Counted from the stretch's first letter, positions 27,654 through 37,734 are shown. The stretch is 62,400 bases of DNA from Xanthobacteraceae bacterium (GCA_028290465.1 JAQGJU010000009.1:1-62400); one strand, 5' to 3'. Translations and numbers: made by a program. Notes: generated by a model not told the origin, from the sequence alone.

Positions 27654-30600
27654 TTACTGAACCGGCGACAAATCCTTGGCGGCCACAAAGCCGATCGGGC
27701 GGCCTTCTCGGGCGACCAAGGTCCATCCGGCATCGCTCTTCACCAGCGTCACCGGCGTCTTGGCGTCGAGCTTGCGCACGCGGCGCGCCCCCACGGCCGG
27801 CAGTACCAGCAGTTCGGCCGCCGCCGCGGTCTGGTGCGTCGCCTTTGCCGAAATGACGATGCCGGGCTCCTTGCCGGCGAATATTTGCGTCGGCTTGGTC
27901 AGGCTGTAATTGCCGGTGATGCGCACCTGCGGCACCTGACGCTGCTTGAAGACTTTCTCGCTCAGCGCGGTCACCTGCGCATAGACATAGGTCGCAAGCT
28001 CCGCCACTTCGATGCGGCCATTGCCATCGCTGTCGGCTCTCTCCAGCGCTTCGAGCACATTGTAGGTGAACAGCCCATGTCCGCCGAAGCCCTCGAAGGC
28101 GTCGGTGTCATCGCTCGACGCGGTCAGGATGGTGCGGCCGGTGGCCTGAACCAAACGATCGTTGGCGGCGCCGCGTTCGAGCGCGCGGGTCTCCTTGCCG
28201 TCACCGGTCAACGAGCCGCTTTCGCAGGTATCGAACAGCAGTAAACTTTTCCTAGCCGCGATGCGGGCAAACCATGTCTGCCACTGTTCCTGCGAAATGC
28301 CCTGCTTGACCACGGCGGCCTCGAGCGCGGGTTTGGTCGTGACGCCGTCCATGGCGAAGTCTTGCGGGATGAAATAATATCGTCCGTCCACCGTCTTGCC
28401 GTGGCCGCCGAGGAAAAACACGAACACATCCGAGGGCCGCACTTTGGTGGCTAGCTCGGTGAATATCGCATCGAGTTTGCCGCGTCTGACATCGGCGTCC
28501 TGCACCGATACCACCTCGACGCTTTCGTAGACGCCTTTGCCGGCGTCGCTGAAGGCCGCCGCCAGCGCCTTGGCGTCCGCGACCGCATTGGTCAGCTTCA
28601 GGCTCGGTGCAACATAGTCATTGAGCCCGACCGCCAGTACGAACATCCGGGACGCCGTGCGAGAAGCCGGCGCTTGTGCAGTGACTTGTGTGCGGGCAGG
28701 CGCTGAGGCGATGAGGTTGGCGCGATTATAGGCCACGACCTCGACTTCGTTTTCGCCTTCTTCGAGCGCGAGGGTTCGGGTGAGGCGCAACGGCTGGCCG
28801 GCCGGAGGCGCGGCCGGCGTCTCGATACCGACGGTGACGCCGTTGACGCGCCACTCGACGCGGCCGATGCCGCCGCCACGGTCGGCGACCTCGCCGGCGA
28901 GGGCGATCTGATCGCCGGTGGCGCCCGCATTGGCGGCCAGGGTCACGTTTGGCGCATTGCCGCTCGCCAGAACCTTCGTCAGATCGAGCTTGGCCGCCGC
29001 CTCGCGCACCACGCCGCGCGGATCGCCGGCGATTTTCTCGCGCACCAGATCGGGACGGTACAGCGATTGATAAAACTGGTCGACCGAGTCCACGTCGAAA
29101 CCGCGCACGAGGCTCAGGAGCTCCGCGCCTCTCTCCGATGCGGCAAAGAAACCTTCGGGCGTCACCGCCAGCCACTCACCGCCGAGTGTGCCCAGCAGAC
29201 TGACCAGCAGATTGCCGGACGACATATCCCAAATTTTTATCGTCGTATCGTCGCTCGCCGATATCAAGCGGGTGCCGTCGGCCGAAATCACAACGGATTT
29301 TATCGCGGCCAGGTGCCCGGTGAAGGTCCGGATCACCTGTCCGGTGGCGACATTCCAGAGCTTGACGGTGGCATCGTTGCTGCCCGATAGGATGTGTGTG
29401 CCGCCCATTGCGAACGCGACCGATCGGACACCGTCGGTATGGCCTTCCAGCTTGCGAAGCAGGCGTCCGTTGGTGGCGTCCCAAAGCTTGATCGACTTGT
29501 CGGTGCCAAGCGTTGCAAAGGTGCCCGTCGCGATGCGCGTTCCGTCCGGCGACAATGCCGCCGACCAGATTCCATTGCTGTCCTGGAACGAATGCAGTAT
29601 TCGGCCGCTCGCCGTGTCCAGCAATTTGGCGGCATTGTCGTCGCCCCCGATCAGAATGCGGTTTCCGTCTGGCGACAGCACCACCGAATTCACGGTCGGC
29701 GAGACCCAGGAAGCCCACGATGCGGCAGTGGGCGCGAACGTGCGAACAAGGCGTCCGCTCGCCGTCTCCCACAGGTTCAGTTTCGTGGAGTCCTTACCCG
29801 GCGACGGCCATGTGACGGTCCGCAACAGCCGCCCGCTGGTGGCTTCCCAGAGCCGTATTGCGCTGTCGCTTGCCGAGGCCACCCGCGCGCTGTCTAAGGA
29901 GAATGCAATTGTGCGCCCCGCAGAGGCCGCCACCCTCGTTCCGTCGCGGGAAAACGCAATGCCGGCGATGCCCTCGGTGTGCTCACCCAGGGTGCGGACG
30001 AGCTGGCCTGTCGCGGCATCCCAGATTTTGGCAATCTTGTCGTCACCGCCTGATGCCAGAGTCGAGCCGTCCGCCGACATCCCGATCGCATTGACGGAAT
30101 GCGACTGGCCGCCAAATGTGCGGACCAGTTGACCCGTCGCGGCGTCCCAAAGCTTGGCGGTGAAAGGCGTGGAGCTGATCACTTTTGTGCCGTCGGCCGA
30201 ATGGGTAAGCCCACCCGCTTGGCTGAGCACGTGCTTCCCGTCGGGCGAAAATGCGACTGAACTTACTTGCTCAGGATGCGGAAAAGTCTGCAGCAGCGCT
30301 CCGCTCGCAATTTCCCAGAGCTTCATTCCTTTCACATCGCCCGCCAGCGCTCGCGTGCCGTCCGGCGATAGCGCAATCTCGGATATCTCCGTTTGGCCAA
30401 ATGTGCGCAGGACACGACTGCTAGCAATATCCCAAAGTGTCATTGGATAGGTGCCGCCGGTGAGAACCTGCTTATTGCCCGGCAAGAACTTGATTGCGGT
30501 GGTCCACGCTTCCGACCCAACTTTGGTGGCGCCAGCGAACGTGTAGCTGCGCACCAACTTCCCCGTCGCCACGCTTCTTATTGAAAGCGGAGCCTTGTCG

Positions 30601-31187
30601 CCTTCCGTGATCGAAGTTGAGGCGACAAGCGAACCGTCGGGAGAGAATGTGACGGGCTGACTCGAATCGCCTTTGACGCCCTGCATCGGCGTCGTGCTGA
30701 TAAGTTGCCCGGTTGCAACTTGCCATAGCTTGATAGCCTTATCCTGGCCGACAGATGCAATCTGGCTGCCGTCCTGTGAAAACCATACTTGGACAAGTGG
30801 CTCCGCATGGCCCTTGTAGGATTGGATCAGGCGCCCGGTCGACGCGTCCCACAGCTTCAATATTTTGTCCGCACCCCAAATGGCGATCTGCGTTCCGTTG
30901 GGTGAAAACGCGGCCGCGTCGGCGCCGCCGGTCGCCTGGACGCCAAACGTGCGGATCAGGCGGCCCGTTTTGACGTCCCAGAGTTTGACAGAGTTGTCGA
31001 TGCTGACAGTCAAAATTCGCGCGCCGTCCGGCGAGAACGCAACCGATGTGATGCTGGCCGAATGAGACATGATTGGCACCAGCTCAATCGGCAGAGCGGC
31101 CGTCGACGATTGGGCTGAGGCCGGCACCGGCGCGGCAAGGCAGACCAGAACGAGGGCGAAGAGCGACAAAGGAGCGCGGGACGACAT
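27654..31187 (-). CDS. Secreted WD40-repeat caspase-like protease with EF-hand loop and SH3-like end
   Basis: The 1177-residue protein starts with a Sec signal peptide (MSSRAPLSLFALVLVCLAAPVPASA). Residues ~30-660 hold 14 WD40 repeats by my count (pattern VAFSPDG...KLWDxxTGRLxRTF), enough for two seven-bladed propellers. An Ig-like segment follows (~750-830). A C14 caspase domain starts near residue 847; the catalytic dyad is His929 (FFLGGHGKT) and Cys988 (LLFDTCESGS). A canonical EF-hand loop, DSDGNGRIEVAE, lies at 1052-1063, and a bacterial SH3-like domain at ~1120-1177. Caspase relatives cleave after Arg or Lys and are often calcium-dependent. AAGGA precedes the ATG at 31187. The gene is divergent from the amidohydrolase at 31274. 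Its partners and targets are unknown. Confidence 0.86.
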   Translation of the reverse strand: MSSRAPLSLFALVLVCLAAPVPASAQSSTAALPIELVPIMSHSASITSVAFSPDGARILTVSIDNSVKLWDVKTGRLIRTFGVQATGGADAAAFSPNGTQIAIWGADKILKLWDASTGRLIQSYKGHAEPLVQVWFSQDGSQIASVGQDKAIKLWQVATGQLISTTPMQGVKGDSSQPVTFSPDGSLVASTSITEGDKAPLSIRSVATGKLVRSYTFAGATKVGSEAWTTAIKFLPGNKQVLTGGTYPMTLWDIASSRVLRTFGQTEISEIALSPDGTRALAGDVKGMKLWEIASGALLQTFPHPEQVSSVAFSPDGKHVLSQAGGLTHSADGTKVISSTPFTAKLWDAATGQLVRTFGGQSHSVNAIGMSADGSTLASGGDDKIAKIWDAATGQLVRTLGEHTEGIAGIAFSRDGTRVAASAGRTIAFSLDSARVASASDSAIRLWEATSGRLLRTVTWPSPGKDSTKLNLWETASGRLVRTFAPTAASWASWVSPTVNSVVLSPDGNRILIGGDDNAAKLLDTASGRILHSFQDSNGIWSAALSPDGTRIATGTFATLGTDKSIKLWDATNGRLLRKLEGHTDGVRSVAFAMGGTHILSGSNDATVKLWNVATGQVIRTFTGHLAAIKSVVISADGTRLISASDDTTIKIWDMSSGNLLVSLLGTLGGEWLAVTPEGFFAASERGAELLSLVRGFDVDSVDQFYQSLYRPDLVREKIAGDPRGVVREAAAKLDLTKVLASGNAPNVTLAANAGATGDQIALAGEVADRGGGIGRVEWRVNGVTVGIETPAAPPAGQPLRLTRTLALEEGENEVEVVAYNRANLIASAPARTQVTAQAPASRTASRMFVLAVGLNDYVAPSLKLTNAVADAKALAAAFSDAGKGVYESVEVVSVQDADVRRGKLDAIFTELATKVRPSDVFVFFLGGHGKTVDGRYYFIPQDFAMDGVTTKPALEAAVVKQGISQEQWQTWFARIAARKSLLLFDTCESGSLTGDGKETRALERGAANDRLVQATGRTILTASSDDTDAFEGFGGHGLFTYNVLEALERADSDGNGRIEVAELATYVYAQVTALSEKVFKQRQVPQVRITGNYSLTKPTQIFAGKEPGIVISAKATHQTAAAAELLVLPAVGARRVRKLDAKTPVTLVKSDAGWTLVAREGRPIGFVAAKDLSPVQ

Positions 31188-31273
31188 CCTTGTTCCTTTG
31201 CCAAACATGTTGTTGTTCGGACCGCGGAAGTCGCGATACGTTGCGGCCACAAGGGCGGCGAGGGGCGGGCGGC

Positions 31274-32122
31274 ATGCGAATGTTCCATGGAATAGGCCGG
31301 CTGGCAATCGCGGCCGCGATGCTGACTCTCGCGTCCGGCGCGCAGGCGCAGCAACCGCCGTTGAAAATCTTCGACGCGCATATGCACTGGAATCAGGAGC
31401 CCAATCCATTCTACTCGCTGGACAAGATCGTCGAGGTGTTCCGCCGCAACAACATCACGGGCGTGCTGGCGACCAGCCGGCCGAACAAGGGCACCCATCA
31501 GTTGATGGACGCCAAGCCCGAAGGGCTGTGGATCGTGCCGTTCATCCGGCCGTACCGGGTGCGCGCCGACATCCAGACCTGGTTCGACGATCCGTCGATC
31601 TGGGATCTGATCCAGGACGAATACAAGCGCGGCTATTATCGCGGCATCGGCGAGTTTCACATTTACGGCAAGTCGGCCTTGAGTGCGCTGGTCAAGCGCA
31701 TTGTCGACTTCGCGGTGGAGCGGGATCTCTATCTGCATGCGCATTGCGACGAGGAAGCGCTGCTGATCCTGTTCGGTCACAATCCGAAGGCCCGGATCAT
31801 CTGGGCGCATACCGGATTCTCGACGCCGCCGGCGCGCGTCGCCGAACTATTACGGATCTATCCGGGGCTGACCGGCGAGTTGTCGTATCGCGGCGGCATT
31901 TCGGCCGGGGGTCAATTGACGCCGGAATGGCGCGAGCTGTTCACGCGCCATTCCGAACGTTTCTTGCTGGGCTCCGACACCTGGATCAACGAGCGTTGGT
32001 TCAGCTACGACGCGATCTTCAAGGAATATCGCACGTGGCTGGCGCAACTGCCGCCGGAGCCGGCGGGACGCATCGCGCACAGCAATGCGGAACGCCTGTT
32101 CGGCGACAAGATGCCAAACTGA
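31274..32122 (+). CDS. Exported amidohydrolase-family protein
   Basis: The 282-residue protein has a Sec signal peptide (MFHGIGRLAIAAAMLTLASGAQA, cut before QQPP) and an amidohydrolase-2 TIM barrel. The metal motif is FDAHMHW near the N-terminus, followed by HAHCDEEA, a WAHTGFS histidine and a GSDTW aspartate at the end of strand 8, a complete ligand set. Members hydrolyse or decarboxylate aromatic and lactone substrates. The ATG at 31274 has GAGGGG upstream; a second ATG at 31280 would also give a good signal peptide. It converges on another exported amidohydrolase gene with only three bases between the stops. Confidence 0.8.
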   Translation: MRMFHGIGRLAIAAAMLTLASGAQAQQPPLKIFDAHMHWNQEPNPFYSLDKIVEVFRRNNITGVLATSRPNKGTHQLMDAKPEGLWIVPFIRPYRVRADIQTWFDDPSIWDLIQDEYKRGYYRGIGEFHIYGKSALSALVKRIVDFAVERDLYLHAHCDEEALLILFGHNPKARIIWAHTGFSTPPARVAELLRIYPGLTGELSYRGGISAGGQLTPEWRELFTRHSERFLLGSDTWINERWFSYDAIFKEYRTWLAQLPPEPAGRIAHSNAERLFGDKMPN

Positions 32123-32125
32123 TTT

Positions 32126-33241
32126 TTACGCCTTCAACCGCGGCAACAGTTTCATCGCATTGCCGTTGTTGATCGTCAGCAGATCTTCTGCCGAGAAGCC
32201 GTATTCGGCCAGCCCTTCGATGGCCTCAACGCCCGGCCGGAACGGGAAATCGCTGCCCCACATGATCTGCGACATCGGTGCGAGCTTGAGCAGCGCGGCG
32301 AGCTGACCCGGCGTGTTGCCCTGCGCGATTTCGTAGAAGAACTTTTTCAGTTCAGGCATCGGCCCGTTCGGCAGGAATGAATATTTCTGCACTTTGGCCT
32401 GCTGGATGAAACGGCCGGTCAGGAACGGCAGCGTGCCGCCGCTATGCGAGAAGATGAACTTGATGTCCGGGCAGCGCGCCGCCGTGCCACTGAACAGCAG
32501 GCTGGCGATGGTGCGCGTGGTGTCGGTGGTGTACTCGATCACGCCGGCCGGTATGCCCGGCACCAGGCTGTCGCAGCAGTTCGGCGTCAACGGATGCGTG
32601 TAGACGATCGCCTTGCGCCGGTTGAGCTCGTCGAACACCGGCGCGAAGGCCGGATCGCCGAGATATTTGGGGCCGACCGAGGTCAGCAGACCGATGCCGT
32701 CGGCCTTGAGCACGTCCATCGCGTACTCAATTTCCTTCAGGCTTCCCTCAACGTCCGGCAGCGGCAGCGTCGCCCACAGGCCGAAGCGGCCCGGATAATC
32801 CCGCACCATTTTGGCGGCGTATTCGTTGCACTGCCGTGACAGGCGCTTCGCCTGTTCGATGTCGCCGAGATACACGCCAGGCTGCACGATGGACAGGATG
32901 GCGGTCGAGACGCCGCTGGCGTCCATGTCCTTCAGCGAAATTTCTGGTGTCCAAGGCTTCAGCGGCGAGCCGCTGCGGCCTGCCATCATGGCTTCGATGT
33001 GGAACGGCGGCAGAAAGTGATGATGCACGTCGATGCGGGGCTTGGCGACAGCGGGTGCCTGGGCGCGGGCGGGCTTCAGTCCGGTCGCCAGCAGGCTGCC
33101 GGCACCGAGCGCGCCGGCCACGAAGCCGCGCCGGCTGACGCTGTTCGGGCTGATCGTGTCGATGCGCGGTCCTTGAATGACAGAGTCATCCGTTCCGCAG
33201 CATACGCACGATTGAAAAAAGCGATTGGACTTCCGGATCAT
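32126..33241 (-). CDS. Tat-exported amidohydrolase (ACMSD/decarboxylase-like)
   Basis: The 371-residue protein has an N-terminal region with a twin-arginine motif (VSRRGFVAGALGAGSLLATG) and an amidohydrolase-2 domain. The metal site is IDVHHHFLPP, with a THP histidine, the SHSGGTLPF segment and MWGSDFPF as the terminal Asp. The pattern resembles the aminocarboxymuconate-semialdehyde decarboxylase and related aromatic-acid decarboxylase group. AGGGAG precedes the ATG at 33241. The Tat signal implies folding with its metal before export. It shares no close sequence with the neighbouring amidohydrolase, so they are not a recent duplication. Substrate unknown. Confidence 0.82.
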   Translation of the reverse strand: MIRKSNRFFQSCVCCGTDDSVIQGPRIDTISPNSVSRRGFVAGALGAGSLLATGLKPARAQAPAVAKPRIDVHHHFLPPFHIEAMMAGRSGSPLKPWTPEISLKDMDASGVSTAILSIVQPGVYLGDIEQAKRLSRQCNEYAAKMVRDYPGRFGLWATLPLPDVEGSLKEIEYAMDVLKADGIGLLTSVGPKYLGDPAFAPVFDELNRRKAIVYTHPLTPNCCDSLVPGIPAGVIEYTTDTTRTIASLLFSGTAARCPDIKFIFSHSGGTLPFLTGRFIQQAKVQKYSFLPNGPMPELKKFFYEIAQGNTPGQLAALLKLAPMSQIMWGSDFPFRPGVEAIEGLAEYGFSAEDLLTINNGNAMKLLPRLKA

Positions 33242-33333
33242 GGGCCGCTCCCTAAGGCCGCCCTTGAGCAGGCGACTCTTCGTCGCAGTTTAGCGGCTGG
33301 GGCGATTCTGCAAAGGGGGAGTCCAGGTGCGCG

Positions 33334-34212
33334 TTACTTCCGCTTCGCCTTGCTCACATGTTCGGCGATGAAGCGGGGCAGGGCGAACGCCGCGACATGC
33401 ACGTCCGGCGTCCAATATCTGGTCTTGAAGCTGCCGGCCTTCCGGTAGCGCGCCGCGATGGTCCGGGCGGTGTGCTGGCGCAGCTTTTTATCCTTGGCGG
33501 CCCAGCCCATCGCCATCTGGCCGCCCACATAGGTCGGGATCGCCGCCACATAGCAGGCGGCGTCGGCATAGAGCGACTTGAAATAGCCGATGGATGTAAC
33601 GAGTTCGTCGGGTTGCAGGAACGGCACGCCGTTCTGCGTCACCATCACGCCGCCCGGCGCCATGGCGCGCTTGCAGGCGGCGTAGAATTCCTTGGTGAAC
33701 AGCACCGCGCCCGGACCCTGCGGATCGGTCGAGTCGACGATGATGACGTCGAAGCGCCGATCGGTTTGCGCGACGAATTTCATGCCGTCGTCGATCACGC
33801 TTTCGAAGCGCTTGTCGCGAAACACCGGCTTGGTGAACTCGGGGAAATGCTCCTTGGAGAATGCGATCACCGAGGCATCGATCTCGACCTGGGTCAGGTG
33901 CTTGACCGCCTTATGCTTCAGGACTTCCTCGGCGATACCGCAGTCGCCGCCGCCGATGATGAGCACATTCCGTGCCTTGCCATGGGCCAGGATCGGCACA
34001 TGGCTCATCATCTCGTGGTAGATGAATTCGTCCCGCGTCGTGACCTGCGTGGCGCCGTCCAGCATCAGAATTTTGCCGAACAGCTTGTGCTCGAACAGCA
34101 CCAGATGCTGGTGCTTGGTCTGCTGTTCGTACAGCACGCGCTCGACTTCGTAGCTCATGCGAAAGCCGTTCGGCTCGAACAGCGTTTCGGAAATCCAGCG
34201 CTTCTTTGCCAT
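33334..34212 (-). CDS. speE: Spermidine synthase
   Basis: The 292-residue protein is a polyamine aminopropyltransferase. It has an N-terminal beta domain, the DGATQVTTRDEFIYHEMMSH substrate segment, the nucleotide-binding loop VLIIGGGDCGIAEEVLKH and the catalytic Asp in DVIIVDSTDPQGPG. It transfers an aminopropyl group from decarboxylated S-adenosylmethionine to putrescine. speD, which makes that donor, lies 76 bases upstream on the same strand, so they are probably an operon. The length is normal for the bacterial enzyme. Confidence 0.95.
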   Translation of the reverse strand: MAKKRWISETLFEPNGFRMSYEVERVLYEQQTKHQHLVLFEHKLFGKILMLDGATQVTTRDEFIYHEMMSHVPILAHGKARNVLIIGGGDCGIAEEVLKHKAVKHLTQVEIDASVIAFSKEHFPEFTKPVFRDKRFESVIDDGMKFVAQTDRRFDVIIVDSTDPQGPGAVLFTKEFYAACKRAMAPGGVMVTQNGVPFLQPDELVTSIGYFKSLYADAACYVAAIPTYVGGQMAMGWAAKDKKLRQHTARTIAARYRKAGSFKTRYWTPDVHVAAFALPRFIAEHVSKAKRK

Positions 34213-34288
34213 GGCGGCCTCATACCAAACGACCGGGCTTTAAGCCCGGCCGTTGTCTATCTTGAAATGGTCGACGAAACGAAAACGG

Positions 34289-34816
34289 CTACAGCCCTTG
34301 GCCGCGCAAAAGTTCGCTGACCGCGACGCGCGTCGGGCTGAACGCCTCGCGCAGCACCGGGACGCATTTCTCGGGCTCCGCATCGCCGCACATGAAGACA
34401 TCCAGCGCGGCGTAATGCGCCTCCGGCCACGAATGGAACGAGATGTGGCTCTCGGCCAGCACCGCAACGCCGGACACGCCGCCATTCGGCTCGAAATGAT
34501 GCAAATGGATATGCAGCAGCGTCGCGCCGGCCGCCGCTACGCAGCGCCGCAGCGTCGCCTCGATATGATCGATGTCGTCGAGCCGACGTGCCTCGTACAG
34601 ATCGACGATCAGATGCGCGCCCGCGCACCGCACGCCATTGCGCACCACGAAGTGGTCGTGGCGTTGCTCGGCCGGAATCGCGGATATCGCGGCGCCGGCT
34701 GCGACCGGGACTTTCGAGGCGTCGGCGATGTTGAAATCTTCCTTTCGGGCGGTGCTTGGAGTTGTCTTTGGAGTTCCCAAGCCCGTCGCCAATTGGAAGA
34801 GGGCGTTTTTGCGCAT
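34289..34816 (-). CDS. speD: S-adenosylmethionine decarboxylase proenzyme
   Basis: The 175-residue proenzyme is the SpeH/SpeD type that cuts itself in AESHISFHSWPE; the Ser becomes the pyruvoyl cofactor. The conserved HLIVDLYEA and LHHFEPNGGVSGVAVL segments are present. About 60 residues precede the usual family start near GAHLIVD, an extension I also associate with other Bradyrhizobium-like SpeD proteins. GGGGAGGA precedes the ATG at 34816. It supplies decarboxylated AdoMet to SpeE. A 12-base palindrome (34858-34869) lies about 40 bases upstream and might be an operator. Confidence 0.94.
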   Translation of the reverse strand: MRKNALFQLATGLGTPKTTPSTARKEDFNIADASKVPVAAGAAISAIPAEQRHDHFVVRNGVRCAGAHLIVDLYEARRLDDIDHIEATLRRCVAAAGATLLHIHLHHFEPNGGVSGVAVLAESHISFHSWPEAHYAALDVFMCGDAEPEKCVPVLREAFSPTRVAVSELLRGQGL

Positions 34817-34857
34817 GCCGTCCTCCCCAACCAAGCATCTAGCCCGGTATCTTGGCC

Positions 34858-34869
34858 GTTTGGCCAAAC
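34858..34869. promoter_or_regulatory. Palindrome upstream of speD
   Basis: GTTTGGCCAAAC is a perfect 12-base palindrome flanked by GGCC on one side and CGGCC on the other. On the minus strand, TTGATC and TTATCT boxes about 16 bases apart (near 34930-34960) could be the speD promoter, which would place the palindrome in the transcribed leader. No binding protein is known to me. Confidence 0.25.
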
Positions 34870-35049
34870 CGGCCTCATAAAACGAATGCCGCCGGAACAG
34901 ATCGAAACGACCCGATACCAAGCGGCACTGTCAGATAAGCGCTGGGCCCCTCTGGATCAAGAAGTTTCTGAAGAAACCCTTCACAGGAGGATGATTCTGC
35001 TCCGGATCCAAGCTCCAACGCCGTTCCGCTTCTCCTGAGATGGCCCCCG

Positions 35050-37335
35050 TCAGGTGGTACCCTGCGCTTCCACGACCGCGAACGCCGTCATATTGACGAT
35101 GCCGCGCGCGGTAACCGACGGCGTCAGGATATGAGCCGGACGCGCGGCGCCGACCAGGATCGGCCCGACCGGCAGCGCATCGGCCATGATCTTGGTCATC
35201 TGATAGGCGATGTTGGCGGCGTCGAGGTTCGGCATGATCAGCAAATTGGCCTCGCCCTTGAGCCGCGAATGCGGGAAAACCCGATCGCGTACGGCTGGGC
35301 TCAGCGCCGAGTCGCCGTGCATCTCGCCGTCGGCCTCGAGCTCCGGATGGCTCTGCGCCAGCAGTTCGACGGCACGGCGCATCTTGCGCGCCGACGGCGT
35401 GTCGTGGCTGCCGAAATCGGAATGCGACACCAGCGCGAGGCGCGGCGTCAGGCCGAAGCGGCGGACATGCTCGGCCGCGATCACGGCCATCTCGACGATC
35501 TCCTCGGCGGTCGGCTCCGGCCGCACATGGGTGTCGGCGATGAAGAACGCGCCCTTCTGCGTGATGACCAGCGACAGCGCGGCGAATTCGCTCATGCCCG
35601 GGCACAGCCCGATGATGTCGCGGATGTGCCGGAGATGGCTGATGAAGCGGCCCTCGACGCCGCAGATCATGCCGTCGGCCTCGCCGCGCCGCAGCGCCAG
35701 CGCGGCGATCACGGTGGCGCTGGTGCGCACCAGTGTGCGCGCCGCATCCGGTGTGATGCCCCGGCGGCCGGCCAGTTCGACGTAATCTTTAACGTAGTCG
35801 CGGTAGCGCGGATCGTCCGCCGGATTGACCAGCGTGAAGTCGCGGTCCGGCCGGATCGACAGGCCGAAGCGCTCGATCCGGGATTCGATCACCTGCGGCC
35901 GGCCGACCAGGATCGGCCGCGCCAGGCCTTCCTCGACCACCACCTGCGTAGCGCGCAGGATGCGTTCGTCCTCGCCTTCGGAATAGATGATGCGCTTTGG
36001 GGCGGTCTTGGCCTGCGTGAACACCGGCTTCATGATGAAGCCGGACCGGAATACGAAGCGGTCGAGCCGTTCGCGATAGGTCTCGAAATCCGAAATCGGC
36101 CGGGTGGCGACGCCGGAATCCATCGCCGCGCGGGCCACCGCCGGCGCGATGCGCAGGATCAGCCGGGGATCGAACGGGCTCGGAATCAATGAGCCCGGCC
36201 CGAACGTCAGGGCCTCACCGCCCTCATAGGCACGCGCGGCGACGTCGGACGGCGCCTCGCGGGCCAGCGCCGCAATCGCCTCGACGGCGGCGAGCTTCAT
36301 CGCCTCGTTGATGGTGGTGGCGCCGACATCGAGCGCGCCACGGAAAATGTAGGGGAAACACAGGACGTTGTTGACCTGGTTCGGGAAGTCGGAGCGCCCG
36401 GTGCAGATCAGCGCGTCCGGCCGGGCCGCCAGCGCCTCCGCCGGCATGATCTCCGGGTTCGGATTAGCCAGCGCCATGATCAGCGGCCGGGGCGCCATGC
36501 GCTTGACCATGTCGGGCTTGAGTACACCGCCGGCCGAGACGCCGAGGAAGATGTCGGCGTTGTCGATGATCTCGCCGAGCACGCGCTTGTCGGTCTTCTG
36601 CGCGTAGATCGATTTCCAGCGGTCCATCAGGACCGGGCGGCCCTCATAGACCACGCCTTCAAGGTCGCAGACCCAGATGTTCTCGCGCTTGACGCCGAGT
36701 TCGACCAGCAAATTGAGGCAGGCGAGGGCGGCGGCGCCGGCCCCGGACGCGACCACCTTCACGGCGTCGATCTTCTTGCCGGTCAGCGCCAGCGCGTTCA
36801 GCACCGCCGCCGCGACGATGATCGCGGTGCCGTGCTGGTCGTCGTGGAATACCGGGATCTTCATGCGCGCCTTGAGCTGCGCTTCGACCTCGAAGCATTC
36901 CGGCGCCTTGATGTCTTCAAGGTTGATGCCGCCGAAGGTCGGCTCCAGCGCCGCCACCGTGTCGACGATGTACGGCACCTCGAACGCCGCGATCTCGATA
37001 TCGAACACGTCAATGCCGGCGAACTTCTTGAACAGGACGGCCTTGCCCTCCATCACCGGCTTGGAGGCCAGCGGCCCGATATTGCCGAGGCCGAGCACAG
37101 CGGTGCCGTTCGACACCACGGCGACCAGATTGGCGCGGGTGGTCAGTTCGGCGGCCTGGGCCGGATCGGCCGCGATCGCCTCGCAGGCGGCGGCGACGCC
37201 CGGCGTATAGGCCAGCGCCAGATCGCGCTGGTTGCCGAGCGGCTTGGTGGCCTGGATTTCCAATTTCCCCGGGCGGGGAGAGCGGTGGTAGACGAGCGCG
37301 CCCGTCCGCAGGTCGTCCGACAGGTCGCTGGCCAA
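35050..37335 (-). CDS. maeB: NADP-dependent malic enzyme with phosphotransacetylase-like domain
   Basis: The 761-residue protein has an N-terminal malic enzyme part (residues ~1-420; [12 protein letters not shown], then [17 protein letters not shown], and the nucleotide-binding [21 protein letters not shown]) and a C-terminal phosphate acetyltransferase-like part (from ~430; [15 protein letters not shown]), the normal MaeB layout. It decarboxylates malate to pyruvate with NADP; the second domain is regulatory and binds acetyl-CoA. The start is TTG, supported by CGGAGGAG eight bases upstream. It precedes speD on the same strand but is 233 bases away. Confidence 0.95.
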   Translation of the reverse strand: MASDLSDDLRTGALVYHRSPRPGKLEIQATKPLGNQRDLALAYTPGVAAACEAIAADPAQAAELTTRANLVAVVSNGTAVLGLGNIGPLASKPVMEGKAVLFKKFAGIDVFDIEIAAFEVPYIVDTVAALEPTFGGINLEDIKAPECFEVEAQLKARMKIPVFHDDQHGTAIIVAAAVLNALALTGKKIDAVKVVASGAGAAALACLNLLVELGVKRENIWVCDLEGVVYEGRPVLMDRWKSIYAQKTDKRVLGEIIDNADIFLGVSAGGVLKPDMVKRMAPRPLIMALANPNPEIMPAEALAARPDALICTGRSDFPNQVNNVLCFPYIFRGALDVGATTINEAMKLAAVEAIAALAREAPSDVAARAYEGGEALTFGPGSLIPSPFDPRLILRIAPAVARAAMDSGVATRPISDFETYRERLDRFVFRSGFIMKPVFTQAKTAPKRIIYSEGEDERILRATQVVVEEGLARPILVGRPQVIESRIERFGLSIRPDRDFTLVNPADDPRYRDYVKDYVELAGRRGITPDAARTLVRTSATVIAALALRRGEADGMICGVEGRFISHLRHIRDIIGLCPGMSEFAALSLVITQKGAFFIADTHVRPEPTAEEIVEMAVIAAEHVRRFGLTPRLALVSHSDFGSHDTPSARKMRRAVELLAQSHPELEADGEMHGDSALSPAVRDRVFPHSRLKGEANLLIMPNLDAANIAYQMTKIMADALPVGPILVGAARPAHILTPSVTARGIVNMTAFAVVEAQGTT

Positions 37336-37734
37336 AATAACTCCTCCGTATTCGCGGGCAACCGGCTTCGAAGCGGCCCCGGCGGCGGCATAGCATGCCT
37401 GTCCGCAAACGTGACCGGCATTTTATGCGGGGCGGATGCCCGTTGAAATGGTCGGGAAAAAGGCCGCTAAATCCGGTCTGGGGCTATGCCGAAGGCACGG
37501 CATCGCCGCAGCCTGTGACCTGCGGCCGTGACATATAGCCTTGCCGGGATGTTCGTACCATCATTCGCGCGCTACGGACGCCGCGATTCGCTCAGAGCGC
37601 GTTCTGCAAAAGTGGCCGCCGGTTTTGCGTCCGAACGCGCTCTGGTCTTAAAGTTGGAGCGTTTTTTCTTCACGCGAACCGGGTGCCACTTCGCTTGAAA
37701 ACGCTCTATAAGGATATGGACCGGGGAGATTACG
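37336..37734. other. Divergent intergenic region (maeB / DoxX) containing a repeat
   Basis: No gene is seen. The first 250 bases are the maeB upstream region. A ~113 bp dispersed repeat occupies 37594-37707, and the DoxX ribosome binding site follows almost at once, so any DoxX promoter must lie within or before the repeat. Confidence 0.5.
37594..37707 (+). repeat. Dispersed palindromic repeat, copy 1 (diverged)
   Basis: It begins AGAGCGCG and ends AAACGCTCT like copies 2 and 3, and shares the internal segments CCGGTTTTGCGTCC, GCGTTTT..TTCACG and CACTTCGCTTGAAAACGCTCT-type ends. It is the most diverged of the three copies: GAAGTGGATTCCACTTC has decayed to GGGTGCCACTTC. Its orientation is the same as copy 3. 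It lies 27 bases before the DoxX gene. Confidence 0.75.

Noticed and set aside
29188-30132. Long open frame on the plus strand opposite the WD40 repeats
   Set aside because: It is a mirror of a repeated GC-rich coding strand, has no ribosome binding site and its product is low complexity.
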